Below are positions 17,801 to 28,043 of a stretch of DNA of 64,000 nucleotides, one piece after another; position 1 is the first letter of the stretch, and every line of letters starts with the position of its first letter. Location of the stretch: NCBI GenBank assembly GCA_022486815.1, contig JAKVJW010000007.1:1-64000 (forward strand). The letters run 5' to 3'. Position numbers and translations under genes: made by a program. Under the pieces are notes generated by a model that saw only the letters and a list, made by a program, of their open reading frames with translations, ran no database searches and was not told the DNA's origin. The stretch comes from Prevotella sp. GTDB taxonomy: Bacteria; Bacteroidota; Bacteroidia; Bacteroidales; Bacteroidaceae.

Positions 17801-18156
17801 ATAGGAACCATCACCCCCTTACCTTTACGTTGTTCGTTTCCGCTACCCTGATTCTTGTATTTAAAATTGTCTAGTTCTTTAGATCCCAATCTGATTTGGG
17901 GTGTCATGATTCTCTCATGATTGCTATCTACCGATGCAGCGCCAAGATTACTTGAGATTACCGTTTTAGTAATGTCTGCCAGTCTGAAACTCATGAAATA
18001 TGGGGGATTGGGCTCTTTTTGCAGTTGCGACATGTCATATTTCAGCTCACTTTTCATAGTACTGACCAACGAATCTTTCTCCAATGTCTGAGCGCTCAAC
18101 GTAAAGACGCTCAAACACGAGAGAACAACGGATATTGATATTTTATTAAATCCCAT
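14896..18156 (-). CDS. Exported TldD-TldE-like fusion metalloprotease
   Basis: A 1086-residue protein with a signal peptide (about residues 1-22, cleavage after LSAQ). The first half is a TldD/PmbA-type (U62) protease. It has the zinc motif HEIFGH near residue 313, SGPASGVFFHEIFGHRLEGH around it and NGHGRTQGGNDPVSRQSNL downstream. The second half (about 570-1086) repeats the fold (compare PCYVNYNIARVKQVYISSSL with PPYFMSFRLADITKTVISSN), but has MYEDD in place of HExxxH, so it resembles the non-catalytic TldE. In E. coli TldD and TldE are separate cytosolic partners; here they appear fused and secreted. It overlaps the thioredoxin gene by one base. The substrate is unknown, probably peptides. 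Confidence 0.82.
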   Translation of the reverse strand: MGFNKISISVVLSCLSVFTLSAQTLEKDSLVSTMKSELKYDMSQLQKEPNPPYFMSFRLADITKTVISSNLGAASVDSNHERIMTPQIRLGSKELDNFKYKNQGSGNEQRKGKGVMVPIDGMVIPGMRQAIWKEVLRRYQIAKSNYDQAKSKALTSTADEDKAPCFSDAPQETYYEQPLPQSAYKIDINTWKDRLNAVTRVFLYCKDIETGKADLSFEIDRKYLVNTDGTVVVQNRKVVRILVSASVKAPDGMSCPIYWDYFAYDIDKLPSQEKMIEDAKAMIKRLLALKTAPVADPYTGPAILSGPASGVFFHEIFGHRLEGHRLKKGGQTFKKMVGERVLPTTFNVYSDPTLTHYGNLDLNGYYKYDDEGVKAQRVTCVKNGILRNFLMSRVPIDGFPHSNGHGRTQGGNDPVSRQSNLIVETTKPYTEAELRAMLIKEAQKQGKAYGYYFKTVTSGFTLTGENGTLNSFNVTPLEVFRVFVDGRPDQLVRGVDLIGTPLSMFSNISAAGNRTSTFTGECGAESGWVPVTASSPMIYVSKIETQRRQLDLQKPTILPAPEVSNADDKDDDNVIFKAMGDEMKRNVNISYPGYPKPCYVNYNIARVKQVYISSSLGGILWSKQYPTVTRGSVNIAVGDSLRLSDMQSGQVCPISCTNTVDYNNIRRELWKASDYMYKYSLGVMSNKMNFLANNPMPKDEVGIPDMLTMKSSEYIQQNNRDTISYSYLQGLSKRLSSIFAKYPDLYNTSVNILSKNIVNYRETSENIKQKSLHGFVEFTAYASVRTPDGSEISDNIDRIVCSDKELDSDKLIDLVKKFADRLVKLHQSEALNDYYVGPIMYEDDMISNTVSNLIVPLLTVKRTVQDNSGTSSLLVGKRIFDKHLNIDQLTDMPVFNSMRLIGNFSCDADGVVPAKTLSLLSGGFVKQLICGRYPALNCLQSTGNDRFFDDPETIGTGVVPGILRMYGDADKPFDKMKKILCKEAKEKGLKVTYIVRQPSGLTPCLYRVNAVTGEEKLVRVKVIPTLNKGDLLHIIAMSKEENVQNTIIGRIGSTIISPRALIVENIECYFKKPKQEMAFPIEPPKN

Positions 18157-19235
18157 TATTTTTGATTTATTAACGAATTAATAGCCTCCTGCTTTGACTT
18201 AGACTCGTAAGTCGATGTGTCGGCACATTTCTTAAGATAATCTATAACCTTCTTCTGCTGGGCAGGGTTCATCTTCTTATACTTATTTAAAAGTATATTT
18301 TCAAGAATACCCTTGAAGGGATCATTATCAGGAATGTATCTTACCGTTTGCTCATAGAATCTTATCATCGTATCGTAATCTTTCTCCATCACATAGAGTG
18401 CTATTCGAGGAAGATACGACTCGGCATCGTCAGCAGGCAGTTCAAGCATAGCTGTTATGAAAGCTGCCTTTCGTACATCGTCTACAGTATAATTGTTAGG
18501 ACGTTCGTCGGCCACAAAGTACATAGGTTTTCTATAAGTATCGAAAATCATGCCATTAACGACCTCACGACCAAGATACTTGTCCATCTTGTACTTGTCG
18601 AGCATAAGATGATCGAAACGTGGAGATCTGAAATCAGTAGTAGCGAAAACTAATTCCATGTACTCTTTAGAATAACGCTGTGACTCCCAGGGGTTCTTGT
18701 ACATCTCGTCAAGCGTAGGAACAGGGTCTTGGCCGTGGTCTATCTGTGCCTTAGCGAGTTTCATACCGTTATCGTAATTGGGTTTCTTATCAAAGGCCTC
18801 TTTCAAGGCAACGACCGAATTATCCGGTTTTACGGCGTCGATCATGCGAGCCAGAAATGTTGCGGCATCGAGCGAACCACCTGTAAGGCGATTGATCTCT
18901 TTGCCGTCAGCGTTCATAATTATAAATGTGGGATAAGACTGTATCATGTATTTCTTAAGCAACTGTACCCCTTCGCCTTTCTCCATATCCACTTGGATAC
19001 AGACAAACTTATCATTAAAATAATCGCCACACGCTTTTTGCGGGAATATCTCACGAGCCATTCTTGCACATGGTACACACCAAGACGTATAACAGTCCAT
19101 GAATAGCATTTTGTTTTCTTTCTTGGCTTTAGCCAAGGCTTCCTTGAAACTTACTCCCTTGACAAAGTCCACTCCTTGAGCAGAAGCACCAATTGTCATA
19201 AAAACGAGCATCAGTATAACAAGAGTTTTTTTCAT
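18156..19235 (-). CDS. Exported thioredoxin-family protein
   Basis: A 359-residue protein with a signal peptide (MKKTLVILMLVFMTIGASAQ) and an N-terminal thioredoxin domain with CxxC active site (TSWCVPCARM, about residues 49-57) and the cis-Pro loop (SYPTFIIM). The last 220 residues are helical with no motif I recognise. It is likely a periplasmic disulfide reductase or isomerase. It is coupled to the tldD-like gene (TAATG) and lies 12 bp from the TlpA gene. Confidence 0.85.
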   Translation of the reverse strand: MKKTLVILMLVFMTIGASAQGVDFVKGVSFKEALAKAKKENKMLFMDCYTSWCVPCARMAREIFPQKACGDYFNDKFVCIQVDMEKGEGVQLLKKYMIQSYPTFIIMNADGKEINRLTGGSLDAATFLARMIDAVKPDNSVVALKEAFDKKPNYDNGMKLAKAQIDHGQDPVPTLDEMYKNPWESQRYSKEYMELVFATTDFRSPRFDHLMLDKYKMDKYLGREVVNGMIFDTYRKPMYFVADERPNNYTVDDVRKAAFITAMLELPADDAESYLPRIALYVMEKDYDTMIRFYEQTVRYIPDNDPFKGILENILLNKYKKMNPAQQKKVIDYLKKCADTSTYESKSKQEAINSLINQK

Positions 19236-19247
19236 CTCAATGCTATT

Positions 19248-20609
19248 TTATTTCTTTAATTCAGCTTCCAGCAATTGTTTCAGAGCAGGATCAGAAGGAC
19301 GTGGAGCATTGGTATTTACAGTTTTCCCCGTCTTAGAGAATACCATGAACCTTGGAATCTCTGTAATCTGATAATCATTTACCAACGGCCCTTTTCTATA
19401 TGAAATCAACTGTACACCACCCATATTTTTGTCCTTAAGCATCTTTTTCCATGCAGCACGATCCGTATCAAAAGACGCGCCTATAAATACAATATTCTTA
19501 TGAGCAAATTCTTTTTCTAGCTCCAGCAAATAAGGAATTTCTCTCTTGCAAGGAGGACACCATGTAGCCCATACGTCAACGAGAACGACCTTTCCTTTGA
19601 AATCAGAAAGTTTTCTCTTTTTGCCATTCGCATCCTCGTAGACAAAATCTATCCAGGGATTTCCAGCTTTGTTTACCATGTATTTTCTTAACAGGTCTGC
19701 TCTGCGCACTTTCTGCTTTGGGGTTACGAAACTGCTAGCATAACGTTTGCAAACTACATCTGCACTATCGAGCAGGTTTCTCTCCATTGCAGACAGAATA
19801 ACCTCGCCACGCAATTCTGGACATGTGATATACTTCAACTCCCAGGGAAGTGTCGGGCCCATTATAAAATTATAACCATAAGTTCTGCTAAAGGCATAAT
19901 TCAACATCAAGTCAAAAGGCTGTGGAGAATAATGCCATACATCCATACTGTTGTATACATCTTTGCTCAAATAATCCTGAATATACTGTGGATAATCCTG
20001 ATGCCTTGGCCAATATATACCATTCATAAATATAGAAGTAACATCAAACTGGAGTAAAAAAGGCATAGTCTTCTTCATGTAAGCATCAAATGACACATTA
20101 CCTGTATTGATACCGGCTATCAGCTGTTGGGCAAGAGTTGTAACACTGTCAATTACAACATGATAACGCTGAGGGGTTGCTTTGCGGCCAGCCAAAGTAT
20201 AATCTAAAGTTCTAAGAGGAGCCAGGATTTTAAACCATCTTGCTATAAGCTCATTCTCTTTACCGATTTTGCCGCTGAATTTGATATTTCCTCCTTCTAC
20301 ATTTATATTGATAGAATCCTTATCACCAAGATAAACAGGGTAAAACTCGCCATCAGCTCCTATATAAGAGACCTTGTTCAACAATCCTGTTTCAGGACCT
20401 ATATTCAGGCTGAATGATTTGTCGTAGCTTCTCAATCCAGCTCCCGCTTTTTCTTCCAGTTTGCCATTAATATTCTGGCAGATAACAACGGATATACTTT
20501 TTTGATTATCAATAATAGTCTTGTTGAACACACCTCCTATATGAGCTGTCTGAGCTCCGCAGGTTGTGGCTGCCACTAACATGGCTAGAGATAAAATACT
20601 TTTTCTCAT
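19248..20609 (-). CDS. TlpA-like thioredoxin with DUF4369-like N-terminus
   Basis: A 453-residue exported protein (signal peptide MRKSILSLAMLVAATTCGAQ). The N-terminal beta-rich part resembles the DUF4369-type domain often attached to TlpA in Bacteroidetes. The C-terminal TlpA/AhpC-type domain (about residues 320-453) carries FKGKVVLVDVWATWCPPCKR, with both active-site cysteines, and the cis-Pro loop TEIPRFMVF. It probably reduces periplasmic disulfides. Confidence 0.85.
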   Translation of the reverse strand: MRKSILSLAMLVAATTCGAQTAHIGGVFNKTIIDNQKSISVVICQNINGKLEEKAGAGLRSYDKSFSLNIGPETGLLNKVSYIGADGEFYPVYLGDKDSININVEGGNIKFSGKIGKENELIARWFKILAPLRTLDYTLAGRKATPQRYHVVIDSVTTLAQQLIAGINTGNVSFDAYMKKTMPFLLQFDVTSIFMNGIYWPRHQDYPQYIQDYLSKDVYNSMDVWHYSPQPFDLMLNYAFSRTYGYNFIMGPTLPWELKYITCPELRGEVILSAMERNLLDSADVVCKRYASSFVTPKQKVRRADLLRKYMVNKAGNPWIDFVYEDANGKKRKLSDFKGKVVLVDVWATWCPPCKREIPYLLELEKEFAHKNIVFIGASFDTDRAAWKKMLKDKNMGGVQLISYRKGPLVNDYQITEIPRFMVFSKTGKTVNTNAPRPSDPALKQLLEAELKK

Positions 20610-20618
20610 CTTAATGTT

Positions 20619-21545
20619 TTACTTTAAACTGTTAATTATATTTTGTATGATTGTGTATTTCTGCATGATGTACGGATATGTACCATACAACTGTGTGAAT
20701 TCGTCTTGACTATAAATATATGATGCCTCTACGTACATATTTACGTCCATCCATGTGCTTGAAGGTGTATAATTGGTGTAGATCGGATCTGTACCAAGAA
20801 AACCAACTTCTTGTACCGTAGGATGATCCCAATCGTTAGGATCGGCACCTGTTACATATTGTCTGAGATAGCCCTGATACATATTATAGATGTCTTTAGT
20901 AGGACTGAGACTTCGTGATACCTGATAGAATTTAGCCAACAGCGAAGAATATTCATTTTGATTCAATATATAGTCTGTCAAAGCAGAACGTAATATTGCG
21001 CTCTTCATCTTCTTTTTCTCGTCATCGCTCATGGTAGACAATCTTGAGACGTTGGATATGACCAATGTGTTGAGTCCCTTGAAAGCATAAGAACCGAAGG
21101 CATAACTAGTCATCTGATCTACCAGGAACAAGCTCTGTATGTGTATTACCTTAGGCAGAATAGGCATGATCTCCTTTCGAAGATATCTTAGGAAAGCCGG
21201 AACATTGGCTCTGTTGGTATAAGTAAAGTTATTAACAATAGGAGAACTACCGGCACTGGGCAAGCCACCCATCGAATAATTCAGCGTAAGTGTTTCATAA
21301 TGAGTATATTCATGATTAAATACATCTACACGCTGCTGCGTACCAATCGTATCGTTGATAAATACAGGGATACCAAAATCCTTATAGAAAAGATATATGG
21401 CATGACTTACCGAGTCGTTTGGATTATCATCTACTACATACCAGTTTTTATCATAATCAGGAAAATCCATCGTCTCCTCTTTTTGACAAGCCGAAAGAGA
21501 AAGAAGTATTATGCCCAAAAGCAACATATTTTTAAGTATCTTCAT
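20619..21545 (-). CDS. SusCD-associated metallohydrolase-like lipoprotein
   Basis: A 308-residue lipoprotein (lipobox LSLSAC, Cys20). Its position after susD, its size and the pattern FLRYLRKEIMPILPKVIHIQ fit the family of substrate import-associated zinc metallohydrolase lipoproteins. However, the helix that normally carries HExxH aligns by eye with ILRSALTDYILNQ, which has no zinc ligands. The only HExxH-like string, HEYTH (78-82), lies in a beta-strand region and is probably chance. It may be a binding protein rather than an enzyme. Confidence 0.6.
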   Translation of the reverse strand: MKILKNMLLLGIILLSLSACQKEETMDFPDYDKNWYVVDDNPNDSVSHAIYLFYKDFGIPVFINDTIGTQQRVDVFNHEYTHYETLTLNYSMGGLPSAGSSPIVNNFTYTNRANVPAFLRYLRKEIMPILPKVIHIQSLFLVDQMTSYAFGSYAFKGLNTLVISNVSRLSTMSDDEKKKMKSAILRSALTDYILNQNEYSSLLAKFYQVSRSLSPTKDIYNMYQGYLRQYVTGADPNDWDHPTVQEVGFLGTDPIYTNYTPSSTWMDVNMYVEASYIYSQDEFTQLYGTYPYIMQKYTIIQNIINSLK

Positions 21546-21556
21546 CTGTTTATAAT

Positions 21557-23155
21557 TTATTTGATTATACTACGGTCATTACGTAATAAATTCGTAATAG
21601 AACCACGGTTAAACTCAATAGTAGCATTTGGTACCGGGACCACCCATGCGCCCTGATCTTTACTATAAGACTGAAGCACATAATATCCGGTAAGGAAGTT
21701 TACTTTCGAGTTGGCATCATAAGTATAAGCCGGGTGCTTAATAGTGAAATCAGCAGGCAATGGGTACTTACTGTTTACTGAATAACGACGTAAATCGAAC
21801 CAGCGATGACCCTCAAAACATAATTCAAGACGACGTTCAGTTCTGATAAAGTCCACCAACTGCTTCTGGTCTGTCGGAATGTCATTCAATTGAGCTCCAA
21901 TTATTCTGTTAGCCCTCAGACTCTGTAATGTAGTCCGTGCATCATCAATTTTGCCCATCATAGCCAAAGCTTCAGCCTTATTGAGTACCACCTCTGCATA
22001 TCGGATACAGAATATATCTGAAACCAAATCCGGATCATTATATGTCTTCCAAATTTTATATTTATTAGGCTGAGGAGCATGGTTTACAGTAGACTCTCTG
22101 AAGAATGCCTTTCGGCGCAAGTCGTTAGGACCGTATCTCTCCATCAAGTCGTTAGAAGCCTTAAAACAGCTAGCTCTGTTGTTATCTCCGTTCCAAGCCG
22201 AAGTAGAGTCGTCGACAAATACAGCGGCTGTAATGTTGCCTCCAACAGAAAATATCACTTCTTTAGAAGATCTTCCAAGGAAATTTGTACTATTATTAAA
22301 TGTTCTTAAATCTGTAAGAGAATAACCAAGATTGTCGAATGCATTCGATGCGTTTATTACATCCTGATATTTCTCCATATACAATGCTACCCTATTTTGA
22401 AGAGCCTTGACGGCACCAATGCCTACACGCAGTTTTGAATCAGGCGTATAACTGGCAATATACTGTTCGGCCGACTTAAGGTCTGACCATATCTGATTAT
22501 AAACCTCTTGATTGCTAGAGCGTTTGAAATATTTATCCTCCACATTTGGAGATGTCTTCAAGGGCACGCTGAAATCTTGAGAAGCTGTAGACGGTGAATA
22601 AGGCAAGCCATAAATATTAGCCAGATAGAAGTAGTAAAAGGCACGTAAGAAATAAGCCTCACCACATATATGATCAAGAAGGGTCTCTTCTTTAGGATCC
22701 TTACCCTTTAGATTTTCTCCCTGATAGATAATAGAGTTAAGGACACCTATACAGGCATATAGTTTAGTCCATTGTGTATCATCCCACTGTTGAGACTGTG
22801 TATTAGAGCATGGATTCTTGCTCCAGTTAGCCATAGCACTCAACATATAATAAGGGGTTCCCTGATCTGGAGTTACATAATCTTGCAAGAAAGCCTCGGC
22901 ATCATCATCCATAAGCTGAAGCCATGGAAAATGCATACTGTTATTATCTGTTGATACCAAGGATGTTTTATTCATTGTCACTTGACTAGAAATATAGGGT
23001 TGATAAACACCAAGAAAGCCCTGCCCTACCATTAGTAAATTAAGATCGTTGGCGGTTTTGCAATAACGTTGATCTGTAGAATACTCATCAAGAAAACCAC
23101 TACATGAAGTGAAGAGTATTGAAAACAAAAAGACACCTATTAATAACTTTTTCAT
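21557..23155 (-). CDS. SusD/RagB-type surface lipoprotein
   Basis: A 532-residue lipoprotein (signal ending LFTSC, Cys18), the nutrient-capturing lid of a SusC/SusD transporter. The SusD fold is indicated by LDHICGEAYFLRAFYYFYLA, the TPR-like helices around KALQNRVALYMEKYQDVINA and the C-terminal RTERRLELCFEGHRWFDLRR block. It lies 13 bp after susC. Confidence 0.93.
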   Translation of the reverse strand: MKKLLIGVFLFSILFTSCSGFLDEYSTDQRYCKTANDLNLLMVGQGFLGVYQPYISSQVTMNKTSLVSTDNNSMHFPWLQLMDDDAEAFLQDYVTPDQGTPYYMLSAMANWSKNPCSNTQSQQWDDTQWTKLYACIGVLNSIIYQGENLKGKDPKEETLLDHICGEAYFLRAFYYFYLANIYGLPYSPSTASQDFSVPLKTSPNVEDKYFKRSSNQEVYNQIWSDLKSAEQYIASYTPDSKLRVGIGAVKALQNRVALYMEKYQDVINASNAFDNLGYSLTDLRTFNNSTNFLGRSSKEVIFSVGGNITAAVFVDDSTSAWNGDNNRASCFKASNDLMERYGPNDLRRKAFFRESTVNHAPQPNKYKIWKTYNDPDLVSDIFCIRYAEVVLNKAEALAMMGKIDDARTTLQSLRANRIIGAQLNDIPTDQKQLVDFIRTERRLELCFEGHRWFDLRRYSVNSKYPLPADFTIKHPAYTYDANSKVNFLTGYYVLQSYSKDQGAWVVPVPNATIEFNRGSITNLLRNDRSIIK

Positions 23156-23168
23156 ACTATACTATTCC

Positions 23169-26100
23169 TTATATCACGAAGTTAATGTTAAATGTAAAAG
23201 TAGGACGTATAGAAAGGTTGATCTGTGGAGACGAACCATTCTGAGTTGGGTCCTGACCCTTTAATTTGCTACTGCAAATTGTGAAGAGGTTATTACACAC
23301 CAGACTCACATAAAGAGACTGCAATCCCATCTTCCTTACCAGTTTTTCTTCCACGTTATATCTGAAAGCAAGTGACTGTAATTTGAGATAATTGCCACTG
23401 ACAACTCTGATATTAGAATTGTCGTACATATCATATATTGATCCTGCAAATGTATATGCAGTAGCTGGATATTCCTGCCACCATGGAGTATTGAGAGTAT
23501 TGCTTGCTACAAGACCTGGGATATTGGTATATGCCTCATCTCCAGGTTTACGCCAACGGTAGATAAATTCTTTACGCAAGTTCTGCTGAGGATAAATCAC
23601 ACTAGAAGCATAGCCTGAACAGATTTTCAACAGACGTATCTTATTACCTAAAGAATATGTAAAATTGAAAGACAAACCGAAGTTGCCATATCCTAAATAG
23701 TTGTTTACACTACCCTGTATATAAGGTTCACGCTGACCAGATTCTTCCATAACTTGCATATATACTTCATCGGGAGTCATGCTGGCATATTTAGCCATAA
23801 GAGCAGCCTTATTAGCATCTTCTGCTCCATAGAAGATCGGAGAACCGTCTTTAGGACTTAATCCTTTAAACTTATAAGAATAAAATGTACTTATAGGTTT
23901 ATCAGACAACTCTACATTGCCTGTAAGATAGTCGTTGTATGTAATCACGTCGTGCATCGTATGTGTCTTATTATTGATGGCACGGTTGATTACCTTATTC
24001 AACACTTCACCAATCTGTGGATCGATACGCCATACGAATCCACGTTTACCCCCCCAAGATTTGCATTATTGATAGGAGTGAAACTCAAAGATATCTCAAC
24101 ACCCTGATTGTTCAACGAACCACCATTTACTACATATTGGTTGATACCGTTGATATCAGAAATAGTCTTTGTCAAGAATGCATCTTTTGTATGCTTGTAG
24201 AAATAAGAGAATGTACCACGTATCTTATTATTAAAAAGAACAAAGTCAAGACCAACATTATAAGATGAAGTCTTTTCCCATTTCAAATTAGGGTTTGGAT
24301 ATTCAGCAATAGTGGCATAGTTAGAATTATATATTTGATTGGTGAGTGTAGATTGTTGAATAATCATCTGAGCTGTCTGTCCGGGAAGCATGTTTCCTTG
24401 CCATCCCCAAGAAGCTCTCAAAGAAGCATCATCAACCCATTTTGTATTCTTAAGAATATCTTTTTTCATATTCCATCTTCCGGAAAGGGCCCATATAGGA
24501 GCAAACTCCTCATTGGCTCGTGAACCGAACAGGTTAGACCGTTCTGCTCGTAGATGCACATTGAATATATAGGTATCTTTAAAACCATAACCGGCAGTAG
24601 CATACCATGCCAGTTCATTAGTCAACTGACGTGTTCTATACCCTAAAGCTTCTTTACTACTCATAAACTGTGAATAATATCCATCATAGTCTGTCGGTAC
24701 GGCGTCAAAATACCCCCCAAACTCTGTAAAATAGCCACGACGTGTGATATTAAAGCCTTTATATTCAGTAGATTTAGCCTCAATACCTAAAGAAGACGTA
24801 ATAAGATGATTACCTTTATTACCAAAAGTTTTCATAAAGTTGGCTTGCAGACGTACGGTATAGTCATCGTTTTTAGTATCCTGACGTTTCAACTCTCCAC
24901 CTACAGGGCATTGGTCCCAACGAGGAGTCTGATCAGCTCTTAAATTATAGATATAATATGTATCTTTAGTATAATACTGTTCACGGTTTGTATTAGAGAT
25001 GTTATATGCCAGAAGTGCATCGATATTCAGACAAGACAGAATATTGTATCTAATCTGCGAATGCATGCCGATGCCATTAGTTTCAGAACCATCACTCGAA
25101 TTGGCCATCTCATTCAGGATATTAAATTCATAACGCTGGCCTGTAGAATTTGCTCTAGGATAATAAAATAATGATCCATCAGAATTATAAGCTGGCATCG
25201 CTCTACTCGTATTATAAGCATAATCCATTACTCCTAGATCCTGTGGAGAATATCTACGCTTGGAATAATTGGCTTGCAACTGGAACTGTGCATTAAGCTT
25301 TCCATACGTTGCCGTCAAGTTGAGCATACTGGAATAACGCTCATTCTTCTCTTGCTTGATAACTCCATTTTCTACTCCATATCCAAGTGAAGCATAATAT
25401 TTTATATTAGGAGAACCACCAGAAAGGCTCACAGTATGGTTATGTGAAAAAGAATTATGTGTAAGCAATCCTAACCAATCTGTATTAACAGAACGATAAT
25501 AGTCTGCTTCCTTTTTAAAATCTGAATAATTCAATTTTCCACTATAATAATCCTGAACAGCTTGTTCATAGCCAGACCATTGGGTCACGTTATTATAATA
25601 CATTTTTCGGTCTATCAGTTCCTGACTGACATCAGTTCGCTCTGCCGAGTTCATCATATATACATCACGGTCAGAATACATGGGTCGTCTGGTATAGGTA
25701 AAGTTGCCATTATAACTAATAGAAGGCTTGCCTACCGTACCTTTCTTTGTTGTAATCACGATAACACCGTTACCGGCTTTTGCGCCATAAAGAGCCGTGG
25801 CAGAAGCATCTTTCAAAACATCAATCTGCTGAATATCATTCGGGTTCAAGCCCGATATAGCATTGCCCAAGAGATTAACGAAATCAGGATCATTAATCTG
25901 CTGAGGATCAACATTCACCGGATCAGAAAGAACTATACCATCAAGTACCCACAACGGTTCGCGGTTACCCAGAATCGTAGATGTACCACGCACACGGAGA
26001 CTAGGAGATGCTCCAACCTGACCTGAATTCTGCGTGAATATCATACCAGGTACTTTACCTTCAAGCATCTGATCAATGGTTGTCATTCCCGGGTTATTAA

Positions 26101-26770
26101 TATCCGCCATTTTAAGAGTGGTAACTGCCGAGGTCAGTTTAGATCGGTCAATCGTCTGATATCCTGTTACGACCACATCATCAACAGACTTGATATTCTC
26201 TTCCAACATAACATTGATAGTAGGACTGTTACAGACAACAATCTTGGTCTTCATACCGATAAAACTGAACTTCAAAGCATCCTCTTCATGCACACTGATA
26301 CGATAATTACCATCAGTATTAGTTATAACAGTCTGCTTCCCTCCTACTATACTGACATTTACACCAGGAAGAGCTTCATTGTTTGTATCAGTTACATGAC
26401 CATAAACCAAGACTTCCCTCTTTTGCAACATTATCCTGCGAATTACGGCAGTATGCCCTTGCCATACAACTTCAAGCCCCATCGGTCTAAATAATCTTTC
26501 CAAGAAAGAACTTACCGTCTCATCTCGTGCAGATATTGAAGCCTTCTTATTCCGAAGAAGTGCTGTGTTGTATATATAACTAATACCTGTTTTCCCCTGT
26601 ACATTCTCCATAATAGAGGTAACCTTTGTATTTTTAAAGTTACATGTTACACTCTCACTCTGTGCCAATACAAACTGTAACGAGCAACATAACATACCTA
26701 AAGACATAATAAGTTTCTTCCTTCCCAGCAGCCCATAGAGAAGCCCTAAACGTATTGATTTCTTCTTCAT
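23169..26770 (-). CDS. SusC/RagA-type TonB-dependent transporter, frameshifted
   Basis: Outer-membrane TonB-dependent transporter of about 1200 residues in two frames: 26770-23999 and a C-terminal part ending at 23169. Its order is signal peptide, STN signalling domain (TCNFKNTKVTSIMENVQGKT), carboxypeptidase-like domain (GHVTDTNNEALPGVNV), plug (PSLRVRGTSTILG, LKDASATALYGAKAGNGVI) and barrel. The frame breaks at a run of seven G on the minus strand (24049-24055). After ANLGG the family-typical text (KRGFVWRIDPQIGEVLNKVI) is in another frame. One extra G, or two fewer, would restore it. This may be phase variation, mutation or a sequencing error. The STN domain fits signalling through the neighbouring FecR. 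Confidence 0.88.
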
Positions 26771-26831
26771 CTAGTAATAATTGTTAAAAAATTAATCTCT
26801 CTTAAATTAAGTTATTATATTATTTATTCGT

Positions 26832-27935
26832 TCACTTTATTATAATGGTCTTGTTGTGCATTTCATATTCAAACTCTTGCGTAAGCTCCATTACTTTCAT
26901 AAAATCTTCTACCGATTCTGCACGTTTACACTCACCAGTGAATCTTACATCACGTACATCTCTTTGGAATACCACCTTTACATCATAAATTCTTGCTATA
27001 TCATCCATTATATCACAGAGACTGTCATCTGTAAAATAAATAAACCCATCTTTCCAGGCCGCTGACTGTTTATTGTATATCTCCTTAACATTTATCCGAT
27101 CACCTGATTTTACGATCTGTTCACCAGGCAACAACTCTACTTTACGTCCATTATCTTCATAACGAACCTTACCTGTATAAAGTGAAACGCTTGCCTTATC
27201 ACTACTATAAGCCCGTACATTAAAAGTAGTACCAAGTACATTAACCGCTCCTGCAGGACATGTAACCTTAAAAGGACGCCCATCTTTCTTCACTTCAAAG
27301 TAAGCCTCACCTTTTAAATAAACATCTCTGGCAGAAGTAAAACGATTAGGGAATCTCAAAGTAGAACCGGAGTTAAGACTTACCATACTACCGTCAGGAA
27401 GTGATATCTGATATTGACACCCACAAGGAACAACAAGTTCAAGCATCTCAACCGGAGCATCATCACTTTCGGAATTAAGAGCAATAGAACTTTGTCCGAC
27501 TGTTGCATTCAAACCTGCTTTAGCCAGATTTTGTCCGGCTTTAGAAAGAACAATAACCTTACCATTGGCTAATCTTATCATAGGTAATGAATCAGATAGT
27601 ACAGGAATTTTCTTTTTCAGCATCGTTATAACTTCCGGACTTTTCGGTTGTCTTGTGTAATGAGGATAAAATAAGAAAAAGGTTATTAACAGTATTGCTG
27701 CTACCGCTCCCACAGCAGCATATTTCCAATAAAAACTGATTTTAAAAGAATGTACTTTGCTTAAAAACTGATTATAAGCAGCATCTGTATCGACCTCAAA
27801 ATAAGCATGAATACGATCCGAAACTTTCTTACTATTGTAAAAGGCTTTAGCCGCTTTCAAGTTATCATCACTTTGCGGTTCATCCTTTTCAATAGATTCA
27901 ACAGCTTTGAACAAGTCTTCTTTTAATTCTTCCAT
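26832..27935 (-). CDS. FecR-type anti-sigma factor
   Basis: A 367-residue inner-membrane regulator. The N-terminal cytoplasmic part is followed by one membrane helix (about residues 72-90, WKYAAVGAVAAILLITFFLF). The FecR domain has the typical VPCGCQYQISLPDGSMVSLN and TSARDVYLKGEAYFEVKKD. A C-terminal DUF4974 domain follows. It would receive the signal from the STN domain of the SusC-like receptor and control the ECF sigma factor encoded upstream. Confidence 0.93.
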   Translation of the reverse strand: MEELKEDLFKAVESIEKDEPQSDDNLKAAKAFYNSKKVSDRIHAYFEVDTDAAYNQFLSKVHSFKISFYWKYAAVGAVAAILLITFFLFYPHYTRQPKSPEVITMLKKKIPVLSDSLPMIRLANGKVIVLSKAGQNLAKAGLNATVGQSSIALNSESDDAPVEMLELVVPCGCQYQISLPDGSMVSLNSGSTLRFPNRFTSARDVYLKGEAYFEVKKDGRPFKVTCPAGAVNVLGTTFNVRAYSSDKASVSLYTGKVRYEDNGRKVELLPGEQIVKSGDRINVKEIYNKQSAAWKDGFIYFTDDSLCDIMDDIARIYDVKVVFQRDVRDVRFTGECKRAESVEDFMKVMELTQEFEYEMHNKTIIIK

Positions 27936-28043
27936 ACTTTCAGTCCTTTCATGTTATTATGCAAAAAAAACAAAAAGTATTACTGAAAAGAAGAAAAAGT
28001 TAACAAAAAAATATTTCTATAGCAGAAACAATAACATTATGAT

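Noticed and set aside
20619..21545. HEYTH read as an active zinc-protease motif
   Set aside because: It lies in the N-terminal beta region, not in the helix that carries HExxH in this family.
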